This document shows positions 19,613 through 30,074 of a DNA stretch of 64,000 bases, in pieces. Every line of letters begins with the position of its first letter. Position 1 is the stretch's first letter. The translations under genes were made by a program, and so were the position numbers. The notes below the pieces were generated by a model that did not search any database, was not told the origin of the DNA, and saw nothing but the letters and a program-made list of their open reading frames with translations. Origin of the DNA: Nitrosomonadaceae bacterium (lineage in GTDB: Bacteria; Pseudomonadota; Gammaproteobacteria; Burkholderiales; Nitrosomonadaceae); the NCBI GenBank assembly GCA_002721545.1, contig PBKR01000032.1:124001-188000 (forward strand). Direction: 5' to 3'.

Positions 19613-20899
19613 TTATTTTTCCCAAGTACTAAATATTTTCTCTGCTATTTGTAGTGTTTTACTAATTTCTATATCACTATGTGCAGCAGAAACAAAACCT
19701 GCCTCAAATGAAGAAGGAGCAAAATAAATACCCCCTTCTAACATAGCATGAAAAAATCGATTAAAAGACTCTGTATCACACTCAGTTACTTCAGTATAAC
19801 TTGATGGTATTTTTCTATGAAAATATAGGCCAAACATTCCCCCTATTGCCTGTGCGCTGAAAGGAACCTTATATTTATTTGCTATATTAGATAGGCCATC
19901 AATAAGTTTCTGAGTACTATCAATAAGTTTTTTATAGAACCCAGGTGTTTGTATCATCTGTAAAGTAGCTAGCCCCGCACATACGGCTATAGGATTACCA
20001 GATAAGGTTCCCGCTTGATATACTGGACCTACAGGAGCAAGGAATTGCATAATTTCTCTCTGACCACCAAAAGCCGCCATAGGCATACCCCCACCTATTA
20101 CTTTACCTAATGTAGTAAGATCTGGTTTAATATTATAAAGCCCTTGAGCACAATCCAACCCAACACGAAACCCAGTCATAACCTCATCAAAAATTAAAAC
20201 ACTACCATATTTTGTACATAATTCACGTAGTGCTGACAAAAATTTGGGCCGGGGTGCTACTAAATTCATATTTCCCGCAATTGGTTCTACAATAACCGCA
20301 GCAATTTCTCTACCAACTTTACTGAATATTTTCTCTGCCTCTTCAATATCATTGTAATTCAATACAACAGTCCCATTTGAAACTTCCTCAGATACTCCTG
20401 CAGAGCTTGGGTGGCCTAGAGTAAGTGCCCCCGAACCAGCTTTTACTAGTAAAGCATCTTCATGACCATGATAACAACCCTCAAACTTTATTATACGATT
20501 TCTACCTGTATAACCTCGTGCAAGACGGATTGCGCTCATAGTAGCCTCGGTCCCTGAACTTACAAGCCTCACTTGTTCAATGGATGGGACCAATTTACAT
20601 AATAATTCAGCCATCTCAAACTCAGCTTCAGTTGGAGCGCCAAATGTTAGCCCATCCTTAATCTTATTCTGTACATTCTTAATTACTGCTGGATGAGCAT
20701 GTCCGAGAATAAGTGGGCCCCAAGAACCTACGTAATCTATGTAAGATTTATTATCCACATCCCATACATATGCACCTTCTCCTCTCTTAAAAAATATAGG
20801 TGTACCACCAACTGATTTAAAAGCACGCACTGGCGAATTAACACCACCCGGTATAAGCTCTAAAGAGCGTTGGAATAATTTATAATTAAGCGAAGTCAT
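19613..20899 (-). CDS. hemL: Glutamate-1-semialdehyde 2,1-aminomutase
   Basis: PLP enzyme that converts glutamate-1-semialdehyde to 5-aminolevulinate, the step after HemA (9904-11157). 428 residues. The PLP lysine is in [17 protein letters not shown]; other family motifs are NSPVRAF and [18 protein letters not shown] at the N-terminus and [11 protein letters not shown]. First-transcribed genes are thiD and thiE upstream on the same strand; hemL follows thiE after 12 bases, the usual thiD-thiE-hemL cluster. Confidence 0.98.
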   Translation of the reverse strand: MTSLNYKLFQRSLELIPGGVNSPVRAFKSVGGTPIFFKRGEGAYVWDVDNKSYIDYVGSWGPLILGHAHPAVIKNVQNKIKDGLTFGAPTEAEFEMAELLCKLVPSIEQVRLVSSGTEATMSAIRLARGYTGRNRIIKFEGCYHGHEDALLVKAGSGALTLGHPSSAGVSEEVSNGTVVLNYNDIEEAEKIFSKVGREIAAVIVEPIAGNMNLVAPRPKFLSALRELCTKYGSVLIFDEVMTGFRVGLDCAQGLYNIKPDLTTLGKVIGGGMPMAAFGGQREIMQFLAPVGPVYQAGTLSGNPIAVCAGLATLQMIQTPGFYKKLIDSTQKLIDGLSNIANKYKVPFSAQAIGGMFGLYFHRKIPSSYTEVTECDTESFNRFFHAMLEGGIYFAPSSFEAGFVSAAHSDIEISKTLQIAEKIFSTWEK

Positions 20900-20911
20900 T
20901 TAATCTCTCAT

Positions 20912-21559
20912 TTAATTATTAATAGACAATTTAGTTTTCTTAAAAATACAGGCTATTTTTCTAGCCTCAATCTTCATATTGCTAGATTTAAAAAGGGAAC
21001 TACTAATTGCAATTGCATCAGCGCCCTTATGTACTAACTCTTCAATATTTCCTGAATTAATGCCTCCAATTGCAACAATCGGAATTTGTAGATACTGCTT
21101 TGCTTGGCACAATAAATCTATAGATGTAATAACTGCATCAGGCTTTGTAGTAGAAGTAAAAAAAGCTCCAAATGCTACATAATTCGCACCCTGACTCTCA
21201 GCTTCTATTGCATATCTCACCTGATTGTAACAAGAAGCTCCAATAATCTTTTCTGGTCCTAGCTTATTCCGCGCCTCAGATACTGCTACATCTTCTACTC
21301 CCAAATGTACACCATCTGCACCAACTTTAATCGCAAGATCTATATCATCATTAATAATAAGCGGAGTATTAAATTTATGACAAAGATAAGAAAGTAAAGT
21401 TGCTTGCTCCAGTTTTAGGGCATTACTAGCTATTTTGTTACGGTATTGAACCAATGAAACACCACCAACAAGTGCCTGCTGAATTAATATAGCTAAATTA
21501 GCTGTATCAACAAGATCTGGTGTTATTGCATATATACCACTTACTCGTCCATCTAACAT
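20912..21559 (-). CDS. thiE: Thiamine-phosphate synthase
   Basis: TIM-barrel enzyme joining HMP-pyrophosphate and thiazole phosphate into thiamine phosphate. 215 residues. Motifs: LVQYRNK near residue 38, the pyrophosphate/Mg site INDDIDLAIKVGADGVHLG, GASCYN, and the C-terminal phosphate loop AIGGINSGNI. It sits 10 bases after thiD, which supplies HMP-PP. No TPP riboswitch is visible: only 45 bases separate thiD from the divergent rubredoxin gene. Confidence 0.96.
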   Translation of the reverse strand: MLDGRVSGIYAITPDLVDTANLAILIQQALVGGVSLVQYRNKIASNALKLEQATLLSYLCHKFNTPLIINDDIDLAIKVGADGVHLGVEDVAVSEARNKLGPEKIIGASCYNQVRYAIEAESQGANYVAFGAFFTSTTKPDAVITSIDLLCQAKQYLQIPIVAIGGINSGNIEELVHKGADAIAISSSLFKSSNMKIEARKIACIFKKTKLSINN

Positions 21560-21569
21560 TCAGCGTATC

Positions 21570-22394
21570 CTATTCTGTAGAGTTACATTTATTACGAACC
21601 CAAAATAAGCGGTCCGGGAGGTATTGGCCTACCCCTGGATGAAAACCATTTTTTAATGTTTGCCAAGTATATTCTTGTGCTTCATACACCCCCTCAGAAA
21701 CGGGCATACCATTGGCAAGATTTGCGGCAATAGCGGAAGCCAGAGTACACCCAGACCCATGATATGAGCCAATTAGACGTTTCCATATATCAGATCTCAC
21801 TATACCTGAATCTGCATATAAAATATTTTCTACCTGATGAGTATTTTCATGGGTTCCTGTTACTAAAACATACTTACAGCCCATGTTTAGAATTTCCTTA
21901 CTACATTTACCTAAATCCTGTTCATCTGAATCTTCCTCCCTATTCCGTACCAAGCGGCGTGCTTCTATACTATTTGGAGTAATAATTGTAGTCTGTGGGA
22001 CTAATGAATTACATATTGCCGTAATCATATCCTCATTTACCAACTCATCACCTCGGCCCGAACTAAGTATTGGGTCCAGAACTACAGGAATATCAGGATA
22101 TTCAGATACTATTTTAGCAATAGCTACGATATTCTCGACACTACCTAACATTCCAATTTTAAAAGCATGTACTGACATATCATCAAGCACTGCACGTGCT
22201 TGCTCTTCTACCCACCGCGAATCTAAAGCCATTACATCATCCACTCCAACAGTATTTTGTACTGTAACAGCAGTAATCACTGGCAAAGAATGACAGCCCT
22301 TACTTGCGAGGGTAAGTGTATCAGCCTGAATTCCAGCACCACCGCTAGAATCATTAGCAGAAAAAGAAAGTACTATTGGGGGTGGCTGAAGCAT
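21570..22394 (-). CDS. thiD: Hydroxymethylpyrimidine/phosphomethylpyrimidine kinase
   Basis: Phosphorylates HMP and HMP-P for thiamine synthesis. 274 residues, ribokinase fold. Family motifs: SFSANDSSGGAGIQADTLT at the N-terminus, TAVTVQNTVGV, and the catalytic GSYHGSGCTLASAIAANLANG anion-hole/base motif near 212-232. First gene of thiD-thiE-hemL on the minus strand, divergent from rubredoxin. Confidence 0.96.
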   Translation of the reverse strand: MLQPPPIVLSFSANDSSGGAGIQADTLTLASKGCHSLPVITAVTVQNTVGVDDVMALDSRWVEEQARAVLDDMSVHAFKIGMLGSVENIVAIAKIVSEYPDIPVVLDPILSSGRGDELVNEDMITAICNSLVPQTTIITPNSIEARRLVRNREEDSDEQDLGKCSKEILNMGCKYVLVTGTHENTHQVENILYADSGIVRSDIWKRLIGSYHGSGCTLASAIAANLANGMPVSEGVYEAQEYTWQTLKNGFHPGVGQYLPDRLFWVRNKCNSTE

Positions 22395-22439
22395 ATGTTA
22401 ATACCGTAAAATGACATTTTAACCTAAAATACAAATATT

Positions 22440-22628
22440 ATGCCTACTAATGAAACTCCTGCATTTCGTAGCTACATGTGTCTTATTTGTGGTTACGTAT
22501 ATGACGAAAAAGAAGGATCACCAGAAGAAGGGATCCCCGCTGGTACACTTTGGGATGATGTTCCAATGAATTGGGTATGCCCTGAATGTGGGGCTCGTAA
22601 AGAAGATTTCGAGATGATTGAAATTTAA
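22440..22628 (+). CDS. Rubredoxin
   Basis: 62 residues. The Fe(Cys)4 site is complete: C14-LI-C17-G and C47-PE-C50-G, with the usual YVYDEKEGSPEEGIPAGT and W in between. One-electron carrier in the cytosol; its reductase may be the flavoprotein at 2821-3975 (inferred). The ATG of the next gene follows the stop with no gap. Rubredoxin divergent from thiD-thiE-hemL is a recurrent arrangement in betaproteobacteria. Confidence 0.97.
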   Translation: MPTNETPAFRSYMCLICGYVYDEKEGSPEEGIPAGTLWDDVPMNWVCPECGARKEDFEMIEI

Positions 22629-23027
22629 ATGCGAATCCTTCATACCATGCTCCGGGTTGGAAATCTGGAAAAATCTATCGATTTTTATTCTAAGATTCTT
22701 GGAATGAAGGTGCTACGTCGCAAAGACTACCCTAAAGGAAGATTTACTTTAGCATTTGTAGGCTATCAAGATGAAAACAATGCTACGGTACTTGAATTAA
22801 CTCATAACTGGGATATAGGGAAATATGATTTAGGGTCAGGATATGGCCATATTGCTATTGAAGTAGATGATGCATATATTGCTTGTGAAATGATTAAACA
22901 GCGTGGTGGAAAAGTTGTCCGCGAAGCAGGGCCTATGAAGCATGGCATTACAGTAATTGCTTTTGTGGAGGACCCTGACAGTTATAAAATTGAACTTATT
23001 CAGAGAAAAGATCCTAAAAGAGCTTAG
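22629..23027 (+). CDS. gloA: Lactoylglutathione lyase (glyoxalase I)
   Basis: Isomerises the methylglyoxal-glutathione hemithioacetal to S-lactoylglutathione. 132 residues, two VOC modules. Metal ligands as in E. coli GloA: H5 ([17 protein letters not shown]), E in [11 protein letters not shown] in [11 protein letters not shown] and E in [13 protein letters not shown]. The start is directly after the rubredoxin stop (22626-22628), so translation is coupled. Confidence 0.95.
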   Translation: MRILHTMLRVGNLEKSIDFYSKILGMKVLRRKDYPKGRFTLAFVGYQDENNATVLELTHNWDIGKYDLGSGYGHIAIEVDDAYIACEMIKQRGGKVVREAGPMKHGITVIAFVEDPDSYKIELIQRKDPKRA

Positions 23028-23066
23028 TTAAAAATAATTTGCGAGACAAGGCACAATACTATACCG

Positions 23067-24329
23067 CTATTTATTTTTAGCAAGCATTAACACAGCAGCA
23101 AAAAAACTATCTGTATTATGCTTTCCTGGATAGAGCTCCAAAAACTTACCAGTATCAAGTGGAATTTTCTGCTGCAGCAATAATTCTGCACAATTTAGTA
23201 ATTTAAATTGAGTATGAACAGAAAGAAAATTCTTAATAACTTCCTGATTCTCCTCTGATAAAAAACTACAAGTAGCATAAACTAACCGTCCACCTGGCTT
23301 TAATAACCTTGCTGATGATGTAAGAATTGCTTCTTGACAATTTTTCTTTTCCTCAATATTTTTTGACGCCTGGCATAATTTTAAGCCTGGATTTCGACGT
23401 AATGTTCCAAGCCCACTGCATGGTGCGTCTACAAGAACTCGGTCAACCTTTCCAATTAATCTCTTTACTCTGACATCATTCTCGCTGCTTATCCATCTTG
23501 GAAATAAATTAGAAAGACCTGATCGTTTTAAGCGTGGCTTCAATTTATTTAATCTTTTCTCAGACACATCAAATCCATATATACGTCCTTTTGAGCTCAT
23601 TAATGAACCCATCATTAATGCCTTCCCCCCGGAACCAGTACAAAAATCTACTACTATTTCCCCTCTTTTTGGCTGTACCAAATAACCCAAAAGTTGGCTC
23701 CCTTCATCCTGTATTTCAATCTTGCCAGTAACAAATAATTCGTGATTCTGGATCGTTAATTTTTTAATAAGCCGAATACCAATAGGCGAAAAAGGGGTTT
23801 TCTCTGCATCAATGCCATCCTTATGTAACCTCATAAGCACATCATCACGACTAGCTACTAAAGTATTTACTCTTAAATCTAATGTTGATGGTTTCTGAAA
23901 TGAAAGCCCCAAAGAAAAAATATCTGCATCTGACATTTTTTTTTGCATCTTTTGGATTAACCATTCAGGAAGCTCTGACCGAACAAATGGTGGCAACGAA
24001 TCTAATCTTACCGATTTTATTCCTGCTAAATTTTTTAATTCAATTTCAGTTATAAATGGCGCTAATTCTCGCAAATTTATACCCTTAAATTTTACAAGAT
24101 ATGCAAGAATTAGTAATCGAGGAGTTGTTGCATTAGTTATATACTTTAAAGAGAAAAAATGCCGAAGCACACCAAATATAGTATCAGCTATAAATATACG
24201 ATCTTTCGCACCAATCTTACGATTATCACGAAAAAAAATTCTTAATATACCATCAGTAGAGCCCTCTAACTTCTGCACTACACGTAGTGCAGCTATAGCC
24301 ATTTCTACTTGATACAAAACAAGACGCAT
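23067..24329 (-). CDS. rsmB: 16S rRNA (cytosine-C5) methyltransferase RsmB family
   Basis: SAM-dependent m5C methyltransferase. About 420 residues from the ATG at 24329; an in-frame TTG at 24347 would add six. N-terminal NusB-like RNA-binding half, then the NOL1/NOP2 catalytic half with SAM loop VVDFCTGSGGKALMM, DAPCSGLGTLRRNP (motif IV, DAPCSG) and YATCSFLSEEN (catalytic Cys, motif VI). Length and N-terminal domain fit RsmB (m5C967), although the helical part is divergent and a related RsmB/RsmF paralogue is possible. Confidence 0.85.
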   Translation of the reverse strand: MRLVLYQVEMAIAALRVVQKLEGSTDGILRIFFRDNRKIGAKDRIFIADTIFGVLRHFFSLKYITNATTPRLLILAYLVKFKGINLRELAPFITEIELKNLAGIKSVRLDSLPPFVRSELPEWLIQKMQKKMSDADIFSLGLSFQKPSTLDLRVNTLVASRDDVLMRLHKDGIDAEKTPFSPIGIRLIKKLTIQNHELFVTGKIEIQDEGSQLLGYLVQPKRGEIVVDFCTGSGGKALMMGSLMSSKGRIYGFDVSEKRLNKLKPRLKRSGLSNLFPRWISSENDVRVKRLIGKVDRVLVDAPCSGLGTLRRNPGLKLCQASKNIEEKKNCQEAILTSSARLLKPGGRLVYATCSFLSEENQEVIKNFLSVHTQFKLLNCAELLLQQKIPLDTGKFLELYPGKHNTDSFFAAVLMLAKNK

Positions 24330-24359
24330 TTTTATAACCTTTTGCAATAAAATTAAATT

Positions 24360-24998
24360 TCATTTATATACTTCTAATTTAGATAGAACTGAGTTGTCAG
24401 AAATGTTATCGCAAATTTCAACATTATTTCCTGTAATTTTTAACCTCCCTTCCATAAATAAATTTACAGCTTCTGGGAGTATTCTGTGCTCCTGTAATAA
24501 GACTCGTTCTGCTAATATTTCAGCTGTATCATCAGGTAGAACTGGAACTGCTGCCTGAATTATAATTGGTCCATGATCTACTTTTCGTGTGACAAAATGT
24601 ACTGTACATCCATGCAGCTTGACACCTTTCTCTAATGCTTGTTTGTGAGTCCCCAATCCAGGAAATGCAGGTAATAATGAAGGATGAATATTTATTAGTC
24701 TGCCATTATATTTATTAATAAAACTATCACCTAACACTCGCATAAACCCAGCCAATACGACAAGATATGGCTGATAAGAATCAATTTTATTTGCTAATAA
24801 AAGATCAAATTCTGCACGATCTTGATACATTCTATGATCCACAATACATGTTTCAATATTATGTTTTTTTGCTATCTCAAGTCCAGCCGCATGAGGGTTG
24901 TTACTAATAACAGCAGCTACCCTAGCTGATAATTCACTCTCAAGCAGGGCCTGCATATTACTACCACGTCCAGAAATAAGAATAACAAGTGATTTCAT
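24360..24998 (-). CDS. purN: Phosphoribosylglycinamide formyltransferase
   Basis: Formyl-THF dependent formylation of GAR in purine synthesis. 212 residues. Motifs: SGRGSNMQALLE (phosphate loop), the catalytic NIHPSLLPAFPGLGTHKQALEKG (Asn-His of the transfer step) and GCTVHFV..VDHGPII with the catalytic Asp. Lies 36 bases after purM on the same strand, the usual purM-purN pair. Confidence 0.97.
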   Translation of the reverse strand: MKSLVILISGRGSNMQALLESELSARVAAVISNNPHAAGLEIAKKHNIETCIVDHRMYQDRAEFDLLLANKIDSYQPYLVVLAGFMRVLGDSFINKYNGRLINIHPSLLPAFPGLGTHKQALEKGVKLHGCTVHFVTRKVDHGPIIIQAAVPVLPDDTAEILAERVLLQEHRILPEAVNLFMEGRLKITGNNVEICDNISDNSVLSKLEVYK

Positions 24999-25034
24999 TA
25001 GATAAATTGTGACATTGGTATCACTTAATACTGA

Positions 25035-26054
25035 TTACTCAACAAAAATCTTTGCTTCTCCTTCATCACGCCGCCTGGTTGTCCCAATATGCCACACAAC
25101 CTCACCTGCATTACGCAATATTTTCAGTACGGCCCCAACATGTTCATTAGAAATTATTAACACCATTCCTATCCCACAATTAAATACACGATACATTTCC
25201 CGGTCATCTATTTTCCCTTGCTGCTGCAGCCAACTAAATAAATTGGGTTTATCCCAGGATGATTTTTTCAATACAGCAGTAATTCCTTCAGGCAAGATAC
25301 GTGGGATATTTTCTACTAGACCACCTCCAGTAATATGTGCCATACCTTTTACTGGGAAATGCTTCAATAGGTTAAGCACTGGTTTTACATAAATACGAGT
25401 TGGCTCCATGATTATATCCATTAACGATTTATCATTTAAATTAATAGCTATATCTATATGGTTCTCTTCCAGAACCTTACGAATCAGAGAATATCCATTG
25501 GAATGTGCGCCACTAGAAGCAAGGCCAAGGATAGCATCACCTTCTGTAATAGATTGACCGTTTATAATACGATCTTTCTCAACTATACCCACAGCGAAAC
25601 CTGCGAGATCATATTCATTCTTTGAATACATACCTGGCATTTCAGCCGTTTCACCGCCAACTAGAGCACATCCAGCTTGTTCGCACCCTAAAGCAATACC
25701 TTTAACGACCCTGGTGGTGATATCAATATTCAATCTACCACAGGCAAAATAATCAAGAAAAAATAACGGTTCTGCACCATGTACTAGAATGTCATTAACA
25801 CTCATTGCTACTAAATCTATACCAATAGAATCATGCCTACCCAATCTAAATGCAAGTTTCAGCTTAGTACCCACCCCATCTGCACCTGATACCAATACTG
25901 GATTCTTGTAATTCTTTGAAATTTCAAATAAAGCACCAAATCCACCTAGCCCATTGAGCACCTCAGAGCGCATAGTGCGTTTGACATGTGGCTTAATGTT
26001 CTTAACCAAAAGATTACCTGCATCTATATCAACGCCTGCATCATAATAAGACAT
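25035..26054 (-). CDS. purM: Phosphoribosylformylglycinamidine cyclo-ligase (AIR synthetase)
   Basis: ATP-dependent ring closure to AIR. 339 residues from the ATG at 26054 ([14 protein letters not shown]); an in-frame TTG at 26093 would add 13 residues, and several relatives do have such an extension, so the start is uncertain. Motifs: [13 protein letters not shown] (nucleotide contact), [23 protein letters not shown], and [14 protein letters not shown]. Divergent from the permease gene at 26155. Confidence 0.96.
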   Translation of the reverse strand: MSYYDAGVDIDAGNLLVKNIKPHVKRTMRSEVLNGLGGFGALFEISKNYKNPVLVSGADGVGTKLKLAFRLGRHDSIGIDLVAMSVNDILVHGAEPLFFLDYFACGRLNIDITTRVVKGIALGCEQAGCALVGGETAEMPGMYSKNEYDLAGFAVGIVEKDRIINGQSITEGDAILGLASSGAHSNGYSLIRKVLEENHIDIAINLNDKSLMDIIMEPTRIYVKPVLNLLKHFPVKGMAHITGGGLVENIPRILPEGITAVLKKSSWDKPNLFSWLQQQGKIDDREMYRVFNCGIGMVLIISNEHVGAVLKILRNAGEVVWHIGTTRRRDEGEAKIFVE

Positions 26055-26154
26055 TTTATTTGTACCTGAATTTCCCTGATTAGATGAAGTCAAGTTGAGT
26101 TCTCACGTTGTAGCAGTTAGAGTACAGTTTATAGGAATAACAATTTTACCGTAA

Positions 26155-27219
26155 ATGGACAATAAACACTCTTCTGATTTGCATTATTTATGGTGGCTAG
26201 CTCTAGCATCCATAGTAAGTTTGTTGATTTATCTTTTAAGCTCAGTGCTTACCCCATTCTTTCTAGCAGGAATCATTGCCTATATATTTAATCCACTAGT
26301 AACAAAATTACAACTATGGAAAATTCACAGATCCCTTGGTACGTTATTAGTCATGACTATGCTTCTATGCATACTTGCAGCATTGACTATTATTATTACC
26401 CCCCTATTTGAAAGAGAAATTGTCTTATTAATTGAGAGAATACCAACCTACCTTGAAACCATTAGAAGCGGATTAGTTCCTTGGCTAGAAGCACAACTAG
26501 GCATTAATTTACAACTAGATGCTACCCAATTCAAATTAGTATTAAAACAACACTGGCAAGATACTGGTGGAATGCTGGCTAAGCTAGTACATTCAATCAG
26601 AGGAAGTGGCCTAGCCACTATGGAATTTATTCTTAATATATTACTTATGCCAGTTGTGTTATTTTATTTATTACGAGACTGGGTATATTTAATTAAACTT
26701 ATTGATGAGACTATTCCACGTCATTGGCACAAACAAGTTACAACTCTCACGAATGAATCAGATAAAATATTAGCAGAATTTCTAAGAGGGCAACTTTCTG
26801 TAATGTTGATAATGAGCTTTTGCTATGTAATAGGATTATGGCTTACGGGTCTTGAATTTGCACTACCAATTGGCATAATAGCGGGAATACTAGTATTTGT
26901 TCCTTATCTTGGTCTTGGCATTGGTCTCATTCTTGCAACCTTAGCAGCATTTATACAGTTTCAAGGATGGGATGGCGTCTTACCAATTTGGATTGTTTTT
27001 GGTATCGCTCAATTACTGGAAAGCATGGTAATAACACCTTGGCTAATTGGAAACCGTATTGGGCTACATCCAGTAGTAGTAATTTTTTCCCTGCTTGCAT
27101 TTGGTCAACTATTTGGCTTTGTAGGTTTATTACTAGCATTACCAACCAGTGCCGTATTGCTAGTCTGGCTAAGACATGTCCGCAAACAATATTTAAAAAG
27201 TAATCTTTACAATTCGTAA
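26155..27219 (+). CDS. AI-2E/PerM family transporter
   Basis: 354 residues with about eight hydrophobic segments. The signature is LVFVPYLGLGIGLILATLAA (near 250-270) and ITPWLIGNRIGLHPVVVIFSLLAFGQLFG near the C-terminus, typical of the TqsA/PerM (UPF0118) family. Substrate unknown. It sits between divergent purM and a zero-gap hda, a conserved betaproteobacterial order. Confidence 0.88.
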   Translation: MDNKHSSDLHYLWWLALASIVSLLIYLLSSVLTPFFLAGIIAYIFNPLVTKLQLWKIHRSLGTLLVMTMLLCILAALTIIITPLFEREIVLLIERIPTYLETIRSGLVPWLEAQLGINLQLDATQFKLVLKQHWQDTGGMLAKLVHSIRGSGLATMEFILNILLMPVVLFYLLRDWVYLIKLIDETIPRHWHKQVTTLTNESDKILAEFLRGQLSVMLIMSFCYVIGLWLTGLEFALPIGIIAGILVFVPYLGLGIGLILATLAAFIQFQGWDGVLPIWIVFGIAQLLESMVITPWLIGNRIGLHPVVVIFSLLAFGQLFGFVGLLLALPTSAVLLVWLRHVRKQYLKSNLYNS

Positions 27220-27909
27220 ATGAAGCAACTCCTTTTGGATATCTCACCTCCCGCTTTACCCACATTAGAGAATTTTGTACCCGGGAGAAATGTTGAGCTA
27301 TTTCAAACCCTAAAAAATATTATTGCTGGGTCTGAGCAAGAGCGCTTTATCTATTTATGGGGTGAAAATGGGTCTGGGAAAAGCCATATATTACAAGCAA
27401 TAGCTGAGGCCTTCACACGAAACAAACTGAATGCAATCTATATTGATTGTAATATATTGCAAAATAAGAATAGAAAGTTTCCTGTAATCAATAATATTGA
27501 CTGCTTAACAATAGATAATGTTGACCACCTAAATTCATCAACACAAATCAATTTATTTAATATATATAACTATATACGAGATGAATGCCATTCACTTATG
27601 TTAGTAAGCGGATCAGTCGCCCCATCACAATTAAATTTACGCAAGGATTTAGTTACTCGCCTAGGATGGGGATTAGTATATCAAATTCATGTACTATCAG
27701 ATGATGAAAAAATACAAGCTATGAAAGAACATGCAAGAAGAAAAGGGTTTGAGCTGCCTCAGGATGTATGTAATTACTTACTTCGACATATAAAACGTGA
27801 CCTACCATCATTAATTGCTACACTTGATGCCCTTGACCTTTTTTCACTCAGAGAAAAACGCCCAATTACTATTCCTATGTTACGCAAATTACTATTTCCT
27901 ACATCATGA
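27220..27909 (+). CDS. hda: DnaA regulatory inactivator Hda
   Basis: AAA+ protein that, bound to the beta clamp, promotes ATP hydrolysis by DnaA after initiation. 229 residues. The N-terminal QLLLDI (residues 3-8) fits the clamp-binding motif. Walker A is LWGENGSGKSHILQAIAEA, Walker B is CLTIDNVDHL, and the sensor II region carries the DLPSLIATLDALD. Start codon directly follows the upstream stop (27217-27219); the next gene overlaps it by ATGA. Confidence 0.92.
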   Translation: MKQLLLDISPPALPTLENFVPGRNVELFQTLKNIIAGSEQERFIYLWGENGSGKSHILQAIAEAFTRNKLNAIYIDCNILQNKNRKFPVINNIDCLTIDNVDHLNSSTQINLFNIYNYIRDECHSLMLVSGSVAPSQLNLRKDLVTRLGWGLVYQIHVLSDDEKIQAMKEHARRKGFELPQDVCNYLLRHIKRDLPSLIATLDALDLFSLREKRPITIPMLRKLLFPTS

Positions 27910-28568
27910 ATCTGGCCTTATTCGATCTTGATAATACACTTTTAATTGGTGATAGTGACTATAAATGGGCTCAATTTCTGATTGAAAAAGAACTTCTTGA
28001 TCGCACAGAATATGAATCACGTAATATAGAATTTTATGAGCAATATAAAGCTGGCACACTTGATATACATAAATTCCTAGATTTCCAATTACAACCACTA
28101 TCTCGTTATTCCCGCATACAACTAGATAACTGGCATAATGAGTTTATGATAAAAAAAATTATGCCGCAAATTGCCCCAGGTGCACACAAATTGATTAACA
28201 AGCATATGCTAGAAGGTGATCTATGTGTCATTATCACCGCTACAAATCGATTTGTTACCGAACCAATTGCTAAAATACTTGGGATAAGTAATTTAATTGC
28301 AACAGAACCAGATCAAGATAATGGCGAGTTTAATGGGAAAGTTTTAGGTATTCCATGTTTCAGAGAAGGTAAAATTAAGAGATTAGAGAAATGGATGAAT
28401 GAACGCAACCTTACTTGGTTATCGTTTCTTAAGAGTTGGTTTTATAGCGACTCTCTTAATGATATTCCATTACTAAATAAAGTATCTAATCCTATTGCAG
28501 TTGACCCTGATCCAACTCTTAGAAAATATGCAACAAAAAATAATTGGCCGATTATTAGCTTAAGATAG
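27906..28568 (+). CDS. HAD-IB family phosphatase (SerB-like)
   Basis: 220 residues. HAD motif I LALFDLDNTLLIGDSD (nucleophile Asp and DxD), motif II Ser/Thr in CVIITATNRFV, motif III lysine in FREGKIKRLE, motif IV FYSDSLNDIPLL. The cap is helical (C1), as in the HAD-IB 'histidinol-phosphatase-like' proteins found behind hda in many betaproteobacteria. Substrate not known; possibly an L-histidinol phosphate or phosphoserine type ester. ATGA overlap with hda. Confidence 0.85.
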   Translation: MNLALFDLDNTLLIGDSDYKWAQFLIEKELLDRTEYESRNIEFYEQYKAGTLDIHKFLDFQLQPLSRYSRIQLDNWHNEFMIKKIMPQIAPGAHKLINKHMLEGDLCVIITATNRFVTEPIAKILGISNLIATEPDQDNGEFNGKVLGIPCFREGKIKRLEKWMNERNLTWLSFLKSWFYSDSLNDIPLLNKVSNPIAVDPDPTLRKYATKNNWPIISLR

Positions 28569-28651
28569 AGCCATTATTAAAATTAAGAATCGTATTTTAT
28601 TTAGCCTCAATAAACCATGCACCATAATTTTTCTTTTTTATTCTCTAAGTA

Positions 28652-29191
28652 ATGAATTCTGCTCGATTTCCAGGGTGGTATCCCGCACCTATAAATGCAT
28701 CTTCTCAAACCCGCAAATGGCTACAAAATAGTGGCTCTCTTACACTTCAAATTCAAGAACGTTGCAATAATTTTCGTGTAGAGCCAGTATTCCAGTCTTA
28801 CGCCGTAGCATGTAATGATGAACTTACTGTACTGAAATTACGTCCCGGAGAACTAGCACATGTCCGTGAAATATATTTATACTGCGATAAAACACCTGTG
28901 CTATTTGCTCACTCTGTTTTAGCAAAAAAAAATTTACTAGGGCCATGGTGCGGGATAAGCAAGCTTGGTAATAAATCTCTAGGTACCATGCTATTTACTA
29001 ATCCAGTTATTAAACGTACACCATTTAAATTCCGAGAATTAAATTCAGCTCACCCACTCTTTTATAAAGCTTGTAAAAATATGCAAATTGTACCGAATAC
29101 ATTATGGGCAAGGCGTTCCTTATTTTCTCTGTATGGAAAACCTATATTAGTGACTGAGGTGTTTCTTCCCTCAATTCTGGAATTAATTTAA
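28652..29191 (+). CDS. ubiC: Chorismate pyruvate-lyase
   Basis: Cleaves chorismate to 4-hydroxybenzoate and pyruvate, the first committed step to ubiquinone. 179 residues. The opening RFPGWYP and 'SLT', the core YAVACNDELTVLKLRPGE with the strand VREIYLYCDKTPVLFAHSVL, and E in LVTEVFLPSIL match the UbiC fold. Its stop overlaps the ubiA start (TAATG at 29189-29193), and UbiA uses its product. Confidence 0.88.
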   Translation: MNSARFPGWYPAPINASSQTRKWLQNSGSLTLQIQERCNNFRVEPVFQSYAVACNDELTVLKLRPGELAHVREIYLYCDKTPVLFAHSVLAKKNLLGPWCGISKLGNKSLGTMLFTNPVIKRTPFKFRELNSAHPLFYKACKNMQIVPNTLWARRSLFSLYGKPILVTEVFLPSILELI

Positions 29192-30063
29192 TGATCAACT
29201 CCAAGCGCCTTGAACATTATAAGAAGCTTATGCGCCTTGATAAGCCTATTGGTATTATGCTGCTCCTATGGCCCACTCTATGGGGCTTATGGCTAGCAGC
29301 GCAAGGTATGCCTGATTTAATTATTTTATCGATATTTATACTTGGTACAATTCTTATGCGCTCGGCTGGCTGTGTAATAAATGACTACGCAGATCGACAT
29401 ATTGATCTACATGTGAACCGCACTAAATATCGCCCGATTACAACAGGAGTAGTGAGCCCTAAAGAAGCCCTATCTTTATGCGCGGGGCTAAGTTTTTGTG
29501 CATTCCTTCTGGTTCTTAATCTAAATTTCTTAACTATTACATTATCTTTCTGCGCATTGTTTCTTGCTACAAGCTATCCATACACAAAACGATTCTTTTC
29601 AATGCCACAAGCGTATTTAGGTATAGCCTTTAGTTTTGGCATCCCTATGGCATTTGCCGCACAAACAAACGATATACCACTTATTGCCTGGCTGTTAGTA
29701 ATAGCAAATTTACTTTGGGTAATTGCTTACGATACAGAATATGCGATGGTAGATAAAGCTGATGATCTAAAAATTGGCATTAAGACCTCAGCTATTACTT
29801 TTGGCCGCTTTGATGTTGCTGGAGTCATACTTTGTCATATTATTTTTATAACTCTTATGTTCTATATAGGTCAAATACAGAATCTTGGTGTAGCATATTA
29901 CTTAAGTCTTGTTAGTGCACTAGGCCTTATAATATACCAATATCACTTGATTCATAACCGAGACCCAAATAACTGTTTCAAAGCTTTCCTCCACAATAAT
30001 TGGGTAGGTGCAATAATATTTTTCGGTATCGCTCTTGATTATTTTATAAAACTAACATCTTAA
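29191..30063 (+). CDS. ubiA: 4-hydroxybenzoate polyprenyltransferase
   Basis: Integral membrane prenyltransferase attaching the polyprenyl tail to 4-hydroxybenzoate. 290 residues, about eight transmembrane helices. Both Asp-rich Mg-diphosphate motifs are intact: [20 protein letters not shown] near residue 65 and [13 protein letters not shown] near 190. Middle gene of ubiC-ubiA-ubiD. Confidence 0.96.
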   Translation: MINSKRLEHYKKLMRLDKPIGIMLLLWPTLWGLWLAAQGMPDLIILSIFILGTILMRSAGCVINDYADRHIDLHVNRTKYRPITTGVVSPKEALSLCAGLSFCAFLLVLNLNFLTITLSFCALFLATSYPYTKRFFSMPQAYLGIAFSFGIPMAFAAQTNDIPLIAWLLVIANLLWVIAYDTEYAMVDKADDLKIGIKTSAITFGRFDVAGVILCHIIFITLMFYIGQIQNLGVAYYLSLVSALGLIIYQYHLIHNRDPNNCFKAFLHNNWVGAIIFFGIALDYFIKLTS

Positions 30064-30074
30064 AAACGCACATA

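Noticed and set aside
21570..22440. TPP riboswitch before thiD
   Set aside because: Only 45 bases separate thiD from the divergent rubredoxin gene, too little for the element, and no THI-box sequence is seen.
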